From Paracoccaceae bacterium (GTDB lineage: Bacteria; Pseudomonadota; Alphaproteobacteria; Rhodobacterales; Rhodobacteraceae): 64,000 bases of DNA. Every line of letters begins with the position of its first letter. Positions within the stretch are counted from its first letter, which is position 1. A program made the position numbers and the translations under genes. Below the pieces are notes generated by a model that worked only from the letters and a program-made list of their open reading frames with translations, made no database searches and had not been told where the DNA came from. The DNA is taken from the NCBI GenBank assembly GCA_022823605.1, contig JAJEHS010000008.1, forward strand, positions 310,001 through 374,000. Reading direction: 5' to 3'. Below are positions 19,355 to 29,056 of this stretch, in pieces.

Positions 19355-20622
19355 AATCCTGTCATTTTTTCACCCAATTCACCTCTTTTTCAAACCCAGA
19401 CACACACTTCCCCTTCATCTGGACTCCCTTGACATAATTCGCCCTATACAACCGTTACTTTTGGGGTATATTACAATCGGTAGTGACACCAGATAACTGA
19501 AACGCCTCAGATTGTAACACAGATTGACCAACCCAATCCAGACCCGGGCACGGCCTTGCCCAATACACCGCATATAACCTCCCTTCAGATCGTTCCGAAG
19601 AGAACCAAAGACATGCTCAACACGACACCGAACACGCGAATAGGCCCTGTTCAGAATACGCTGGTGATCACTTGACGGTGTCCCCTCCTGGCCTTGTGAT
19701 TGAGGCAGGGATACAAACTCATCCCAACCACATTCGCAATACTGTCCCTCGAACGATAGGCACTGTCGGCCCAAACATGGCGGTCGCCTGCAGGGCGCAC
19801 CCCCAAGAGCACCTCAAATACCTGACTGTCATGGACATTGGCCGAAGTCACATCCCAATTGACAATCAACTTTGTCCCCTCATCAACCGCGATATGGTTC
19901 TTGTAGCCAAACCGACTGACACCATTCTTCCTGACCCAACGGCCATCACGGTCCTTCTGACGCAACTTGTCGGGATTATCCTCCCACTCCTCGGGAACCT
20001 CTCCTTCCTTGACCCGGGCATTCTCTTCCCGCGTGTTGCGGGGACGGGGAACATCGTTCAGGGATGAATCAACAATCTGACCCCCGGTGTGCAAACCATA
20101 ACCACGATTGTCCAACTGATCCAAAAAGATATTAAACAACTCCTCAATACAGCCCGCCTTCTCAAGCCGATCACGATACTTCCAGAGGGTTTTCCGGTCC
20201 GGGATGTCAATACCGATTTAAAAATATCCCATTATGCCGGCAAAATACTGAAAGGACCACCGTTCCAAAAGATTGCCTTGAAGATCCTTGTCACTCAGGT
20301 TATTCATCACCCCCAACAGGATACTGCGGAAGATCAGGAGATAATCCCACGACCGACGACCACGACCCACGGTGCGGGGAGACCCCCAAACTTTCCAAAA
20401 GGGGTCTGAAGCTTTCCCGGTCAACCTGCTTCCCGATCAGTTCCAGATCGTTGAATTCGCGTAGGGCCCGCAGATGTTCATCATCTTCAAGCAAGTGGCG
20501 ATGGGGCATTGTGATTCTCCTGGTTTACCGTGAAAAGAGAAAAATTGGTGCTTGACAACAATGAATCACAACCGGAACAATAAAGCCAGGGCTGAAAGGT
20601 GATTTTGAAAAAAAAATCAGCC
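19355..20622 (-). mobile_element. Decayed IS5-like insertion sequence
   Basis: The element contains a broken transposase on the minus strand and imperfect terminal repeats. The inner right end (20595-20622, read on the minus strand as GGCTGATTTTTT...AAAATCACC) resembles the left region near 19360-19400 (ATTTTTTC...AATTCACC). The ends are approximate and I could not define a target duplication. Confidence 0.6.
19415..20509 (-). pseudogene. IS5-family transposase, multiply disrupted
   Basis: Pieces of one DDE transposase lie in order on the minus strand: N-terminus MPHRHLLEDDEHLRALREFN (20509 down), a middle piece ending GIMGYF at an in-frame TAA near 20218, and the catalytic region continuing in the same frame (QIVDSSLNDVP, then VWADSAYRS). 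After a frame change near 19680 the C-terminal piece has VEHVFGSLRND. The three catalytic acidic residues are recognisable. There are two frameshifts and one stop, so it is inactive. Confidence 0.8.
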
Positions 20623-20944
20623 TAAATTATTTAATAGACGTGCCCTTATTTACAATAACCCTTATTTACAATAAAAAGATACAAACTGACCAAAACCAAC
20701 CTATTCATGGGATCTTTGCGGGGTAAAACTAATCAGGTTTATACTACAAGTTTTATCTTGGACCTCAACTTATATAGAAAATTATAATATTTTTATAGTT
20801 TTATTATTATTTTTTTATAAATAGCCCTTGAAAACCTGTTTGCACAAACTAAATCAATCGGAGAAGAAATTAGAAGAAACCATGTACCCCGGATCCAAGA
20901 GGATCAAAATTATATCCCCTACTGATAATAGAAAGGATACCATT
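20623..20944. other. AT-rich promoter region of the MBL/E1-JAB/patatin operon
   Basis: This gap between the IS end and the MBL start is very AT-rich (20770-20820 is mostly A and T). A frame open from 20828 precedes the chosen start but has no ribosome site. The operon promoter should lie here, but I cannot point to definite boxes. Confidence 0.4.
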
Positions 20945-22081
20945 ATGACGGCTTATATTAACTTCTTTCCATTGGGTAATGCTGACTCAGTACGATTGGA
21001 TCTTACCGATGGTAGAAAGGTACTTATAGACTACGCTGCAATGCTTTCGGAAGACGAAGATGACAAACGGTGTGATCTTCCAACAATTCTGAAATCAGAC
21101 TTGGATAAGAATAAAAGAGATTATTTTGATGCTGTGTGTATAACCCACACGGATTCTGACCATTGTAAAGGGTTTGGTGATTTCTTTTGGTTGAAACATG
21201 CAAAAAAATACCAAGCTGATGATCGAGTTAAGATAAACGAACTTTGGGTACCTGCAGCAGCAATTCTTGAAGAAGGATTAACTGGTGATGCCAGGCTTGT
21301 AAGGTCAGAAGCTCGACATCGACTTATAGAGGGTGAAGGTATACGAATATTCTCTCATCCTGATGCATTAGTTGAATGGATTAAAAAAGAGGATTTGGAT
21401 TTTGAACAACTTAAACATCTGATTGTTGATGCTGGTACTCTTGTACCTGGTTATTCCTTAGATGGACCTGAAAAAGTAGAGTTCTTTGTACATTGTCCTT
21501 TTGGCTGGCATCAGGATCAAGGCAAATTCATAAATAGGAACGAAGACTCAATTGTAATGCAGGCAACCTTTCTAGAAGGAGAACGAAAAACTCGACTATT
21601 ATTAGCATCTGACATAGACCATGAAACTGTAGCTGATATTGTTAATATTACTCGTGATCATGGAAATGATTCTCGCTTGCAATGGGATATCATGAAACTA
21701 ATGCATCATTGTTCCTACCTCTCCCTGGGGCCTGACCGAGGCAAAGATGAAACAAAACCAATCAAAGAAGTAAGATGGCTGTTTGAAGACCAACGTCAAA
21801 CACGTTCTGCCATAATCTCACCATCTTGGGAAATTCCAGAAAAAAATTCCATAGAAGATAAAAGCGATCAACCTCCTCATCGACAGGCAGCAAATTACCA
21901 TCGGAGAATTACTGACGTGCGAGATGGAGAATTTAAAGTTACGATGGAACACCCAAGCAAAACTAACCCAAAACCATTTACCTATAAGGTAAGTAAATTT
22001 GGTATTGCCCTGGCTTCTGCACTATTAGCAGTACCAGGGATCAAATCAACTGTTGCTTCTTCTAACCCAAGAGCTGGTTAA
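20945..22081 (+). CDS. Metallo-beta-lactamase fold protein, first gene of Ub-like operon
   Basis: A 378-aa MBL-fold protein of the ComEC-like type, with metal motif HTDSDH (about residue 68) and later DIDHE and LMHHCSY segments. Such domains are zinc hydrolases, often nucleases or phosphodiesterases. I chose the ATG at 20945, after AAAGGA. The C-terminus is a hydrophobic and then flexible tail ending PRAG with a terminal glycine. Its stop overlaps the start of the E1-JAB gene by one base (TAATG). The terminal Gly makes it a possible substrate of the conjugation machinery encoded next; that is inference. Confidence 0.8.
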   Translation: MTAYINFFPLGNADSVRLDLTDGRKVLIDYAAMLSEDEDDKRCDLPTILKSDLDKNKRDYFDAVCITHTDSDHCKGFGDFFWLKHAKKYQADDRVKINELWVPAAAILEEGLTGDARLVRSEARHRLIEGEGIRIFSHPDALVEWIKKEDLDFEQLKHLIVDAGTLVPGYSLDGPEKVEFFVHCPFGWHQDQGKFINRNEDSIVMQATFLEGERKTRLLLASDIDHETVADIVNITRDHGNDSRLQWDIMKLMHHCSYLSLGPDRGKDETKPIKEVRWLFEDQRQTRSAIISPSWEIPEKNSIEDKSDQPPHRQAANYHRRITDVRDGEFKVTMEHPSKTNPKPFTYKVSKFGIALASALLAVPGIKSTVASSNPRAG

Positions 22082-24348
22082 TGAAACAAATAGAAGATTG
22101 GCTAGCTAAATTTACTCCTATTGAGAAGAGGGATTTGGGGTCAGACGCTGCTAAACTTGTCAGGTATGTTGAAGAATATGGAAATGGGGAAGTTAAATAC
22201 AAAGAAGGTAGGACCAGTGACATTGGAGATTTAGTTTTAATTGATATCCACACCCCTATACCACAGTATCCAATTTATCCAATCAATCGTTGTGAAAGTG
22301 TTGGATTGCTTTACCTAGAAAATAATCCAATACCTATCGTCTACATTCTTCGTGATGATTTCCCGGATACTGAGCACCAACTTCTAACATCAGCAAATGC
22401 ACCAAAAGCAATTTGCATAGACGATCGAAACTGGAGTGAAGCAAGATTAACTTGGACTTCATCTGAACTAATTAATCGAATATGGTGTTGGTTTTATCGT
22501 GCCGGGTATGGGAAATTGCATGATCCTCGTCAACCTTTGGATCCTGTCCTTTTGAGAAATCCTCTAAATTTTTTAATTTCACGTGACCTACTCTCCGGTA
22601 ACATTGAACACCACCATCTTATGGCAATTTATGATAAAGAAAATAAAAGTTCGGTTAGGATAGAAATAGCCGATAACCCAAGTCCTTTAAACGATAATAT
22701 CGAACCTTACTATATTATAACCTATTCAATCCCGCCTGAAAAAATGCGGCGATTTATCAGGATACCAAATACTTTAAATAACTTAGCCAATTTATTGTGT
22801 GAGCGAGGAATAGAACTTTATGATGATTTGAAGAAGAAATTTTGTCGCTTGCTAGACCTCGGTTCGAGATCAATTTGGCAGTTAAATTCAAGGTTTGCGG
22901 TAATCTTGGAAATACCTATCATTTCTCCTCATTCGCAGGAACATAATGGTACAGACTTGAGAGCGTTTGTAGCAAATAATTCCGCGGGTGAAATCGCTGA
23001 AGCTTTAGGTATTGCATACAGAGATACGGAATCACAACATAGTGAGGTTGGTTTTGTTAAACAAATTTCACCCAGCGAAGTGAATATAGATAAGTTGAAA
23101 AATACAAAAATCGTGTCTGCAGAGGTCCATTACGAATTTGACCGAAAATTAGCAACCAAACTCACTGGGGGAGAAGAAATAGATGATCGTAAAGTTGTTA
23201 TGATCGGTGCAGGAGCCATCGGATCACATGTAGCGGAATGCTTAATTCGGGAAGGTTACTATAGTTGGACAATTATTGATGGTGATGAACTTCTTCCCCA
23301 TAACCTTGCACGACACATTGGAAATAAAAAAGATTTGTCCAAGAATAAAGCAACATTAGTTTCATCGAAACTCTCAGATATTATTGATACAGAACCTAAG
23401 GTCGCACGATCCATCTCATCCTATGTCAATTTGAATAATTCAGAACAAACTGAAATCAATCAGGCCTTTGAAGAAGCCCAAATTATAATCGATGCAACTG
23501 CTTCTAGGCCGGTTGAAAGATACCTTTCCGATCACTCTTCAAATGCACGTCGTGTCTGTATCTTTTTTAACCCTGCGGGTAACTCAGCAGTACTTCTTGT
23601 GGAACCAACAGACCGAACAATCACACTACGAGATCTTGAAACTCAATATTTGAGTTTTATTGTCCAGGAGAAAGGACTTGAAGGGCACCTAACTCCACCC
23701 CAGAAACCATTTGCTTATACTGGCGCATGTCAGGCAATTACTAATATTATACCCCAATCTCAAGTGATGACACTTAGCGGTCTTGTTGCCAAGGGTTTGA
23801 TTGATGCCTTAAATTTGGACGATCCAACTATCAAAATTTGGTTATTGAAATCATCTGGCGAAGTGGAGGTATTTAAACCCAAGGCAATTCATCCTATGAA
23901 GAATATAAAAAAGAACGATTGGATTGTATCATTAAACCAAGGCCTCATAAAAAAATTATATCGGTTGAGGGAAGAAAAACTCCCTGAGGAAACAGGTGGT
24001 ATTTTGACAGGAGTTGTTGATATACCAGCCAAACGAATTCAAATCATTGATGCTTCACCTGCACCACCGGACAGTAAAAGTAGCCAATCAAGTTTTGAAC
24101 GGGGTGTATCTGGAGTCAAAGAATACCTTGACCAGGTAGAAGAGCACACGCTCGGACAGGTTCAATATTTAGGTGAGTGGCATTCTCACCCAAATAATGT
24201 TGCTGTAGTTCCAAGCAAAATTGATGAATCACAACTTGATTGGTTAGGTACACTAGTTGATGTTTACGAATTGCCCCTTCTGATGATCATTACAGGAGAT
24301 CAGGAGATGGAATTTTACCTACCTGATCGACAATCACAAAAGCATTAA
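22081..24348 (+). CDS. E2-like/E1 (ThiF)/JAB fusion protein
   Basis: A 755-aa multidomain protein. The N-terminal third holds an E2-like region with a candidate catalytic Cys (KAICIDDRNW near 110). At about 370-560 is an E1/ThiF adenylation domain: nucleotide loop GAGAIGS (375-381), IIDGDELLPHNLARH, and a candidate catalytic Cys in TGACQ (near 547). The C-terminal domain is a JAB/JAMM isopeptidase with glutamate in EETGGIL, HSHP (near 700) and SKID. In CBASS, Cap2 (E2-E1) and Cap3 (JAB) are separate proteins; here all activities appear fused. It would both attach and remove a protein C-terminus. Confidence 0.85.
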   Translation: MKQIEDWLAKFTPIEKRDLGSDAAKLVRYVEEYGNGEVKYKEGRTSDIGDLVLIDIHTPIPQYPIYPINRCESVGLLYLENNPIPIVYILRDDFPDTEHQLLTSANAPKAICIDDRNWSEARLTWTSSELINRIWCWFYRAGYGKLHDPRQPLDPVLLRNPLNFLISRDLLSGNIEHHHLMAIYDKENKSSVRIEIADNPSPLNDNIEPYYIITYSIPPEKMRRFIRIPNTLNNLANLLCERGIELYDDLKKKFCRLLDLGSRSIWQLNSRFAVILEIPIISPHSQEHNGTDLRAFVANNSAGEIAEALGIAYRDTESQHSEVGFVKQISPSEVNIDKLKNTKIVSAEVHYEFDRKLATKLTGGEEIDDRKVVMIGAGAIGSHVAECLIREGYYSWTIIDGDELLPHNLARHIGNKKDLSKNKATLVSSKLSDIIDTEPKVARSISSYVNLNNSEQTEINQAFEEAQIIIDATASRPVERYLSDHSSNARRVCIFFNPAGNSAVLLVEPTDRTITLRDLETQYLSFIVQEKGLEGHLTPPQKPFAYTGACQAITNIIPQSQVMTLSGLVAKGLIDALNLDDPTIKIWLLKSSGEVEVFKPKAIHPMKNIKKNDWIVSLNQGLIKKLYRLREEKLPEETGGILTGVVDIPAKRIQIIDASPAPPDSKSSQSSFERGVSGVKEYLDQVEEHTLGQVQYLGEWHSHPNNVAVVPSKIDESQLDWLGTLVDVYELPLLMIITGDQEMEFYLPDRQSQKH

Positions 24349-24379
24349 TTATTTAACTACAGAATTAAGGCATAATTTG

Positions 24380-25591
24380 ATGAAAGGCACTAAAATTGGG
24401 CTTGCTCTATCAGGAGGGGGGTCTCGTGCTATAGCCTTCCATCTAGGTTGCCTTCGAGCGTTGGACAAACTTGAATTGCTCAATGACGTTAAAGTAATTT
24501 CAACTGTTTCGGGAGGGAGTATTATTGGCGGCTTGCTTGCCCTACACGATGGACCATTTTCAGAGTTTGAAAAAAAAATAAGTCAGATTTTAACTAAAGG
24601 ACTATTGTTTTCAATGGTCTATCAATCCTTCACAACAAAAACAGGAATTCTCACTCTGTTTAGATTTGTGATTATGATTTTATACAATCTATTACTGGTT
24701 TTAGGTTCGATTTTACTATTATTACCTTTGCTTCTTTGCAAATTGATTAATCAAGTGTTTCCTGCCAAAAAACTAGGTTTTTCTTTACCTTCATTTAAAT
24801 TAATTCCGTCACCAAAATTTAGTGGTTTAACTCCATTGCTTCAGCTGGTATTAGAAGATGTTTTTGAAGAAAAACTTCTAAGTGAAATACCTTCAGACAA
24901 ACCCATTCACATATTTCAAGCCACAGAACTTAGAACAAGTTCAGCATTTTACTTCTCAAATCATCAAACAGGAACGTGGAGATATAATCAAACTATAGAT
25001 GGGAATATTTCTCTTGCCTTTGCTGTTACAGCCTCAGCAGCATATCCGTTATATTTAAATCCTTTAGAAGAATCATTCATCTTTCACAAGAAAGATGGAA
25101 GTTGCCAAAATGAACCTATAACACTTACAGATGGTGGTATTTATGACAATTTGGGACTTTCACCACTTTGGCCCGGTCGTGACCCGAAGATAAGTTTAAA
25201 TGTAACTGAAATTGACAATATAATATGCTGTTATGCTGGTCATGGACTAAGTTTGAAACTACCAAATCAAAGTTATTTTGGAAACATTAAAAATTCGTTC
25301 GGTTGTGTACACGATAGAGTTCAGAGAAGTTCAATGAATCGTCTCTTCAACTTAAAAGATGAGGGAAGGCTGAAAGGTTTTTTACTTCCCTATTTGGGTC
25401 AAGACGACAGTAAATTGAAATATCCACCCGATAATCTTGTTAAACGGGATGAGGTTAATCAATACCCGACAGACTTTTGTGCGATGAAAGAAGAATCGAT
25501 CGAAAAAATATCAAACCGAGGGTATCAACTAACAATGGCATTGGTTAAGGAACATCATCCAGAAATTCTTAATCAAATTGCTAAAAGTTAG
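24380..25591 (+). CDS. Patatin-like phospholipase
   Basis: A 403-aa patatin-family lipase. The oxyanion loop LSGGGSRAIAFHLG (about 10-23), the nucleophile Ser in STVSGGSIIGG (near 44) and the dyad Asp in TDGGIYDNLG (near 250) are present. A strongly hydrophobic stretch (about 90-118) suggests membrane attachment between the Ser and Asp parts. In CBASS the patatin effector CapV degrades membranes after activation. Here it follows the E1-JAB gene by 31 nt, so it is the likely effector of this operon. Confidence 0.85.
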   Translation: MKGTKIGLALSGGGSRAIAFHLGCLRALDKLELLNDVKVISTVSGGSIIGGLLALHDGPFSEFEKKISQILTKGLLFSMVYQSFTTKTGILTLFRFVIMILYNLLLVLGSILLLLPLLLCKLINQVFPAKKLGFSLPSFKLIPSPKFSGLTPLLQLVLEDVFEEKLLSEIPSDKPIHIFQATELRTSSAFYFSNHQTGTWRYNQTIDGNISLAFAVTASAAYPLYLNPLEESFIFHKKDGSCQNEPITLTDGGIYDNLGLSPLWPGRDPKISLNVTEIDNIICCYAGHGLSLKLPNQSYFGNIKNSFGCVHDRVQRSSMNRLFNLKDEGRLKGFLLPYLGQDDSKLKYPPDNLVKRDEVNQYPTDFCAMKEESIEKISNRGYQLTMALVKEHHPEILNQIAKS

Positions 25592-25741
25592 ATTTAGTTT
25601 TTCTACATTGTATTAAGGTTGAATCTTGGAATTACCTGCACCACGATTTTTACCGTTAAATTTTACCGAGTAATAAATATTATGAACCCAATAAGTTTTC
25701 TCTGTAGTAAGCATATAAAGAATTAAAAGTAGAGGTCTATC

Positions 25742-26620
25742 ATGAGCATAGTTCATAGTTATCGAGTAGGAAATGGAGATATGTATTCTATAAGACATGA
25801 TTCTGATAACTGTTCTATTATCGACTGTAATATCACGAACGAAAACAAGAATTGGCTTTTAGGAGAAATTGATAAGCAGAGAAAGGATAAAGGAATTACT
25901 CGTTTCATTTCTACACACCCGGACCAAGACCATATTAAGGGTTTGGAAACTTTGGATGACCATATTAACATATTGAACTTCTACACAGTAAAGAACAATG
26001 CAACTAAGAAAGATGAAACAAATGACTTCCAGCGATATAAAAAATTACGGGATAGTGATAAAGCCTTCTATCTATTTAAGGGTTGTAAGAGAAATTGGAT
26101 GAACCAATCCAACGAAGAACGAAAAGATTCAGGAATTAATATACACTGGCCAGTAACTTCAATCAATTACCATCAGGAAGCTCTTAAACTAGCCTCTGAA
26201 GGAGGAAGTCCAAATAACATCTCACCAGTGATTACCTATTCACTTCAAGATGGTGTAACTATGGCTTGGTTTGGAGATCTTGAATCTCAATTCATGGAAT
26301 ATATAATTGATGCGATTGATTGGCCAAAGGCACACATCATATTCGCTCCTCACCACGGTAGAAAAAGTGGTAGAATCCCTCAAGAAATTCTAAACCAAAT
26401 GGCACCCAAGATAATTGTCATTGGTGAGGCTCCATCCGGAAACCTAAATTATTACTCTAACTACAATACCATAACCCAAAATTCAGCTGGATCAATATAT
26501 TTTGAATGCCTTAGCAATTTGGTTCACATATATGTCAGCGACTCAAACTACAAAGTTGATTTTCTTGTGAACAAGGGTGCATCCACTTATGGTAATTATA
26601 TCGGATCACTAGTGGTTTGA
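25742..26620 (+). CDS. ComEC-like metallo-beta-lactamase fold protein
   Basis: A 292-aa stand-alone MBL-fold protein: metal motif STHPDQDHIKGLE (near residues 59-71), later WFGDLES and APHHGRKSG, which supply the remaining metal ligands as in ComEC C-terminal domains. The ribosome site is AGAGG before the ATG. It follows the patatin gene by 150 nt and may be an added member of the same locus. Its stop lies 1 nt from the stop of the convergent transposase, so the insertion may have replaced original 3' sequence. Confidence 0.8.
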   Translation: MSIVHSYRVGNGDMYSIRHDSDNCSIIDCNITNENKNWLLGEIDKQRKDKGITRFISTHPDQDHIKGLETLDDHINILNFYTVKNNATKKDETNDFQRYKKLRDSDKAFYLFKGCKRNWMNQSNEERKDSGINIHWPVTSINYHQEALKLASEGGSPNNISPVITYSLQDGVTMAWFGDLESQFMEYIIDAIDWPKAHIIFAPHHGRKSGRIPQEILNQMAPKIIVIGEAPSGNLNYYSNYNTITQNSAGSIYFECLSNLVHIYVSDSNYKVDFLVNKGASTYGNYIGSLVV

Positions 26621-26621
26621 C

Positions 26622-27272
26622 TCATACAGATGTATCCAATTTTGGATATGGTTTTTGATATCCCCTTTTCCAAGACGCTACGATGTCCTCAGGTTCCTTG
26701 CTCCACTTGAATGGCTGGGCATTGTTTTCATTATGATGTTCTATAAAATACTCAATCGCCTCGATACATTCATCAAGTGAATTGAAGATGGCGTTCTTGA
26801 GCCTCTGGCGAGCGAGTTTGGAGAAAAAGCCTTCGACGGCATTCATCCAGGAGGCCGATGTCGGTGTGAAGTGGAACATCCAGTTTTCCTTGTCCTTCAG
26901 ACATTGATGAACCTCGGCCGACTTGTGGGAAGAGACATTGTCAAGCACCACATGAACTGGTGAACCAGGCTTGATATCCCTGGCAAGTTGATCAAGGAAA
27001 GTCAGGAACTCTCGGGACCGATGCCGTTCAACCAGATTGCCGGTAACTTTGCCGGTTGCAACAACCGGGTCAGCCTCTTCACTGCGGGTCTGGGTGTCAA
27101 ATTGCAGGAGCGAGGGATACTTAAGGGCAAAGATTGCCAAACCTGCCATCAAGCAATCGGGCAGACTGTACTGGCGATAACGGAACGGGTCGGGAATGGA
27201 GACAAAGGCCTTCCGGACAGAGGATAACAGACCCGGCATGGACAAATGCCGGCGAAGGACATGGAGGGACAT
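26622..27272 (-). pseudogene. Chimeric transposase (other-family N-terminus, IS630 C-terminus)
   Basis: A single open frame joins two unrelated transposases. From the ATG at 27272, MSLHVLRRHLSMPGLLSSVR up to SLLQFDTQTRSEE resembles the start of an ISNCY-type transposase. From about 27080 downward, VVATGKVTGNLVERHRSREF, then HVVLDNVSSH and FHFTPTSASWMNAVEGFFS, is the C-terminal half of an IS630-family DDE transposase. The first catalytic Asp region of IS630 is missing, so activity is unlikely. The frame is open further up to 27395 with no good start. Confidence 0.75.
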
Positions 27273-27579
27273 GATACTGCTCGTGAATATGACCAAAGGA
27301 ATTATGTTGTTATTGGGTTGGAAAATAAACGAATCATGAGAAAATGGCAAAAACCGTTTTGAAGAGGGTCGCGAAAAATAAAATCCCTCAACCACGTAAA
27401 CGCCCTGTTTAAGGGGGAATTAAATTTTAGCGGGAATTACTGGTAGAGCACCTACCAATATATAATTTGATCCCTTTGATTTTAATCAAAAGAATTGAAT
27501 ACATAGCCGCTGTTTTTTAACGGTTATCAAGTTAATTTACCCTGAATGAACTGAACAGGTGAAGACCCAAATATGCTTC

Positions 27580-28050
27580 CTATTTTTCACCGAATTTTTG
27601 TAATGCCTTAGGAGCAAATGCAGCAACCAAGAAGTAAAGCACTAGTTCAGTTTTTTCTTGTTTAGTTCCCCAACCATGTGTCTCTATTAGTGCTAAAGCT
27701 ATTGCTACCACCAAAGCACCCAAAGCCATGAAACGTATAGAAGATGGGTTCCCATTTTTATCTGTAAACCAACCCTTCTTGCTTTCAAAATCATCTTCGG
27801 AATCATTATTCAATTTCTCACCTTCAGCAAATTTCCGAATTAACTTTGGGGCAAAGGCCGCAGTTAGAAAATAAAAAATCAGTACCGTGTTGGGGGGATC
27901 TTGATCCTAGTATAAAACCTCAAATAGTGCTAAATAAACAGAAGCAAGAAACGCGATGGAAGACAAAACTCGCATTGATGAAGGATTCCCATCATCATCC
28001 CGAAATACTTTAGCCCAATATGACATTTGCCTTACAGTTGAATTATCCAT
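27580..28050 (-). pseudogene. Tandem-duplicated membrane protein gene with internal amber codon
   Basis: From an ATG at 28050 with AGGGA upstream, the frame reads 47 codons, meets TAG (27907-27909), then stays open in the same frame to 27580. Read through, it would be 156 aa of two similar halves. Each half has a DxxGNPSS motif, a hydrophobic span and then a second span with AAFAPK followed by a basic LxRKFAE or LQKFGEK end. The second half could be made on its own from a TTG at 27813 (77 aa, two spans). It lies 55 nt after an MBL gene on the same strand. Confidence 0.7.
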
Positions 28051-28105
28051 TTATTTTTCCCTTATTTTGAGATTCAATTTTTTCCATTTGCAACTACAAC
28101 GGCAT

Positions 28106-28861
28106 TTACAACCATTCGATCACCAGAAGATTTTGCGGCTTGTAATCCCCAAAGAAATTGTCTTCAATGCTTAAAAGAGTGATAGCACTAGAATTGTTTT
28201 TGGCAGAAGTTAAGCCATTATCATCCAATTCATCATGACCCCAAACAGACTTGATTATCTTTTTTACCTGCCTTAAACCAAGATTTAAATTTCCTAATAA
28301 ACTGGTATTACTAGTTTGAGTTTGTGGCATACCATCAAATTCTGAAATGAGTGACTCATAGAATTCTTTAGTCGGTCCAAGAACAAGGATCTTTCCATTA
28401 TTCCTTTCTAGTGAGATTTCTGAAAATGGTTCTTTAATCTTGATGTTTTTTTGCTTGGCTTTTGAAACTAAACTTGCAGCACTTTCTAAGTTCTCTTTCA
28501 AAAGTTGGCCTACACTGCGGTCAGTTATTCTGCCATCTTTGAATTTATCAGAAAGCCCTTGGTTATGATCCCAAGGTTTATGAATCCAAAGTTCATTTAC
28601 TTTCAATTTATCTAGAACAAATTCTAACCCATTTATGTGGTCTTGGTCTGGATGGGTCGATATAACTAGATCTACTTCATTTGTATTGTAATATGTTTTT
28701 ATATGCTCAACGATCTGTTTGCCTGTATCCATGAACCCTCCATCAATTAGTATTACACATTGCCCATGTCTTTCACCATAGAGGTTTCCCCATCTAATAG
28801 CTATGGCATCACCACATTTAGATTCATCTCCTACCCCAAGTATATCTATATCATAACCCAT
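28106..28861 (-). CDS. MBL-fold protein, possibly C-terminally shortened
   Basis: A 251-aa MBL-fold protein with metal motif STHPDQDHINGLE (about residues 67-79), almost the same as in the MBL at 25742. The N-terminus GDAIAIRWG and LIDGGF fits ComEC-like hydrolases. The end, NNSSAITLLSIEDNFFGDYK, reaches the usual GD ligand but lacks the longer tail with the final His region. It may therefore be truncated. It is upstream of, and probably co-transcribed with, the duplicated membrane protein gene. Confidence 0.72.
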   Translation of the reverse strand: MGYDIDILGVGDESKCGDAIAIRWGNLYGERHGQCVILIDGGFMDTGKQIVEHIKTYYNTNEVDLVISTHPDQDHINGLEFVLDKLKVNELWIHKPWDHNQGLSDKFKDGRITDRSVGQLLKENLESAASLVSKAKQKNIKIKEPFSEISLERNNGKILVLGPTKEFYESLISEFDGMPQTQTSNTSLLGNLNLGLRQVKKIIKSVWGHDELDDNGLTSAKNNSSAITLLSIEDNFFGDYKPQNLLVIEWL

Positions 28862-29056
28862 TTTATCTCTTTCAAAATCTATAAATGTTAGTGGTGAAAT
28901 ACCTAATGTTAAGATTTAAGTATTCAATTTCGTAATCGATTATTTGCATCAAATGAATTGATTAGTTCGTATATTTTCGAGCGAGAGCTTTTTTACTTAA
29001 ATCTTGAATGACTGATTTCTATTACCTATCAGTAACCCACTAGGAATTATATCAAT

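Noticed and set aside
20945-25591. Standard type II CBASS
   Set aside because: No CD-NTase reading frame with a GS...DxD nucleotidyltransferase motif lies in or near the operon. The nearest nucleotidyltransferase is MntA at 18637, which is a toxin-antitoxin component.
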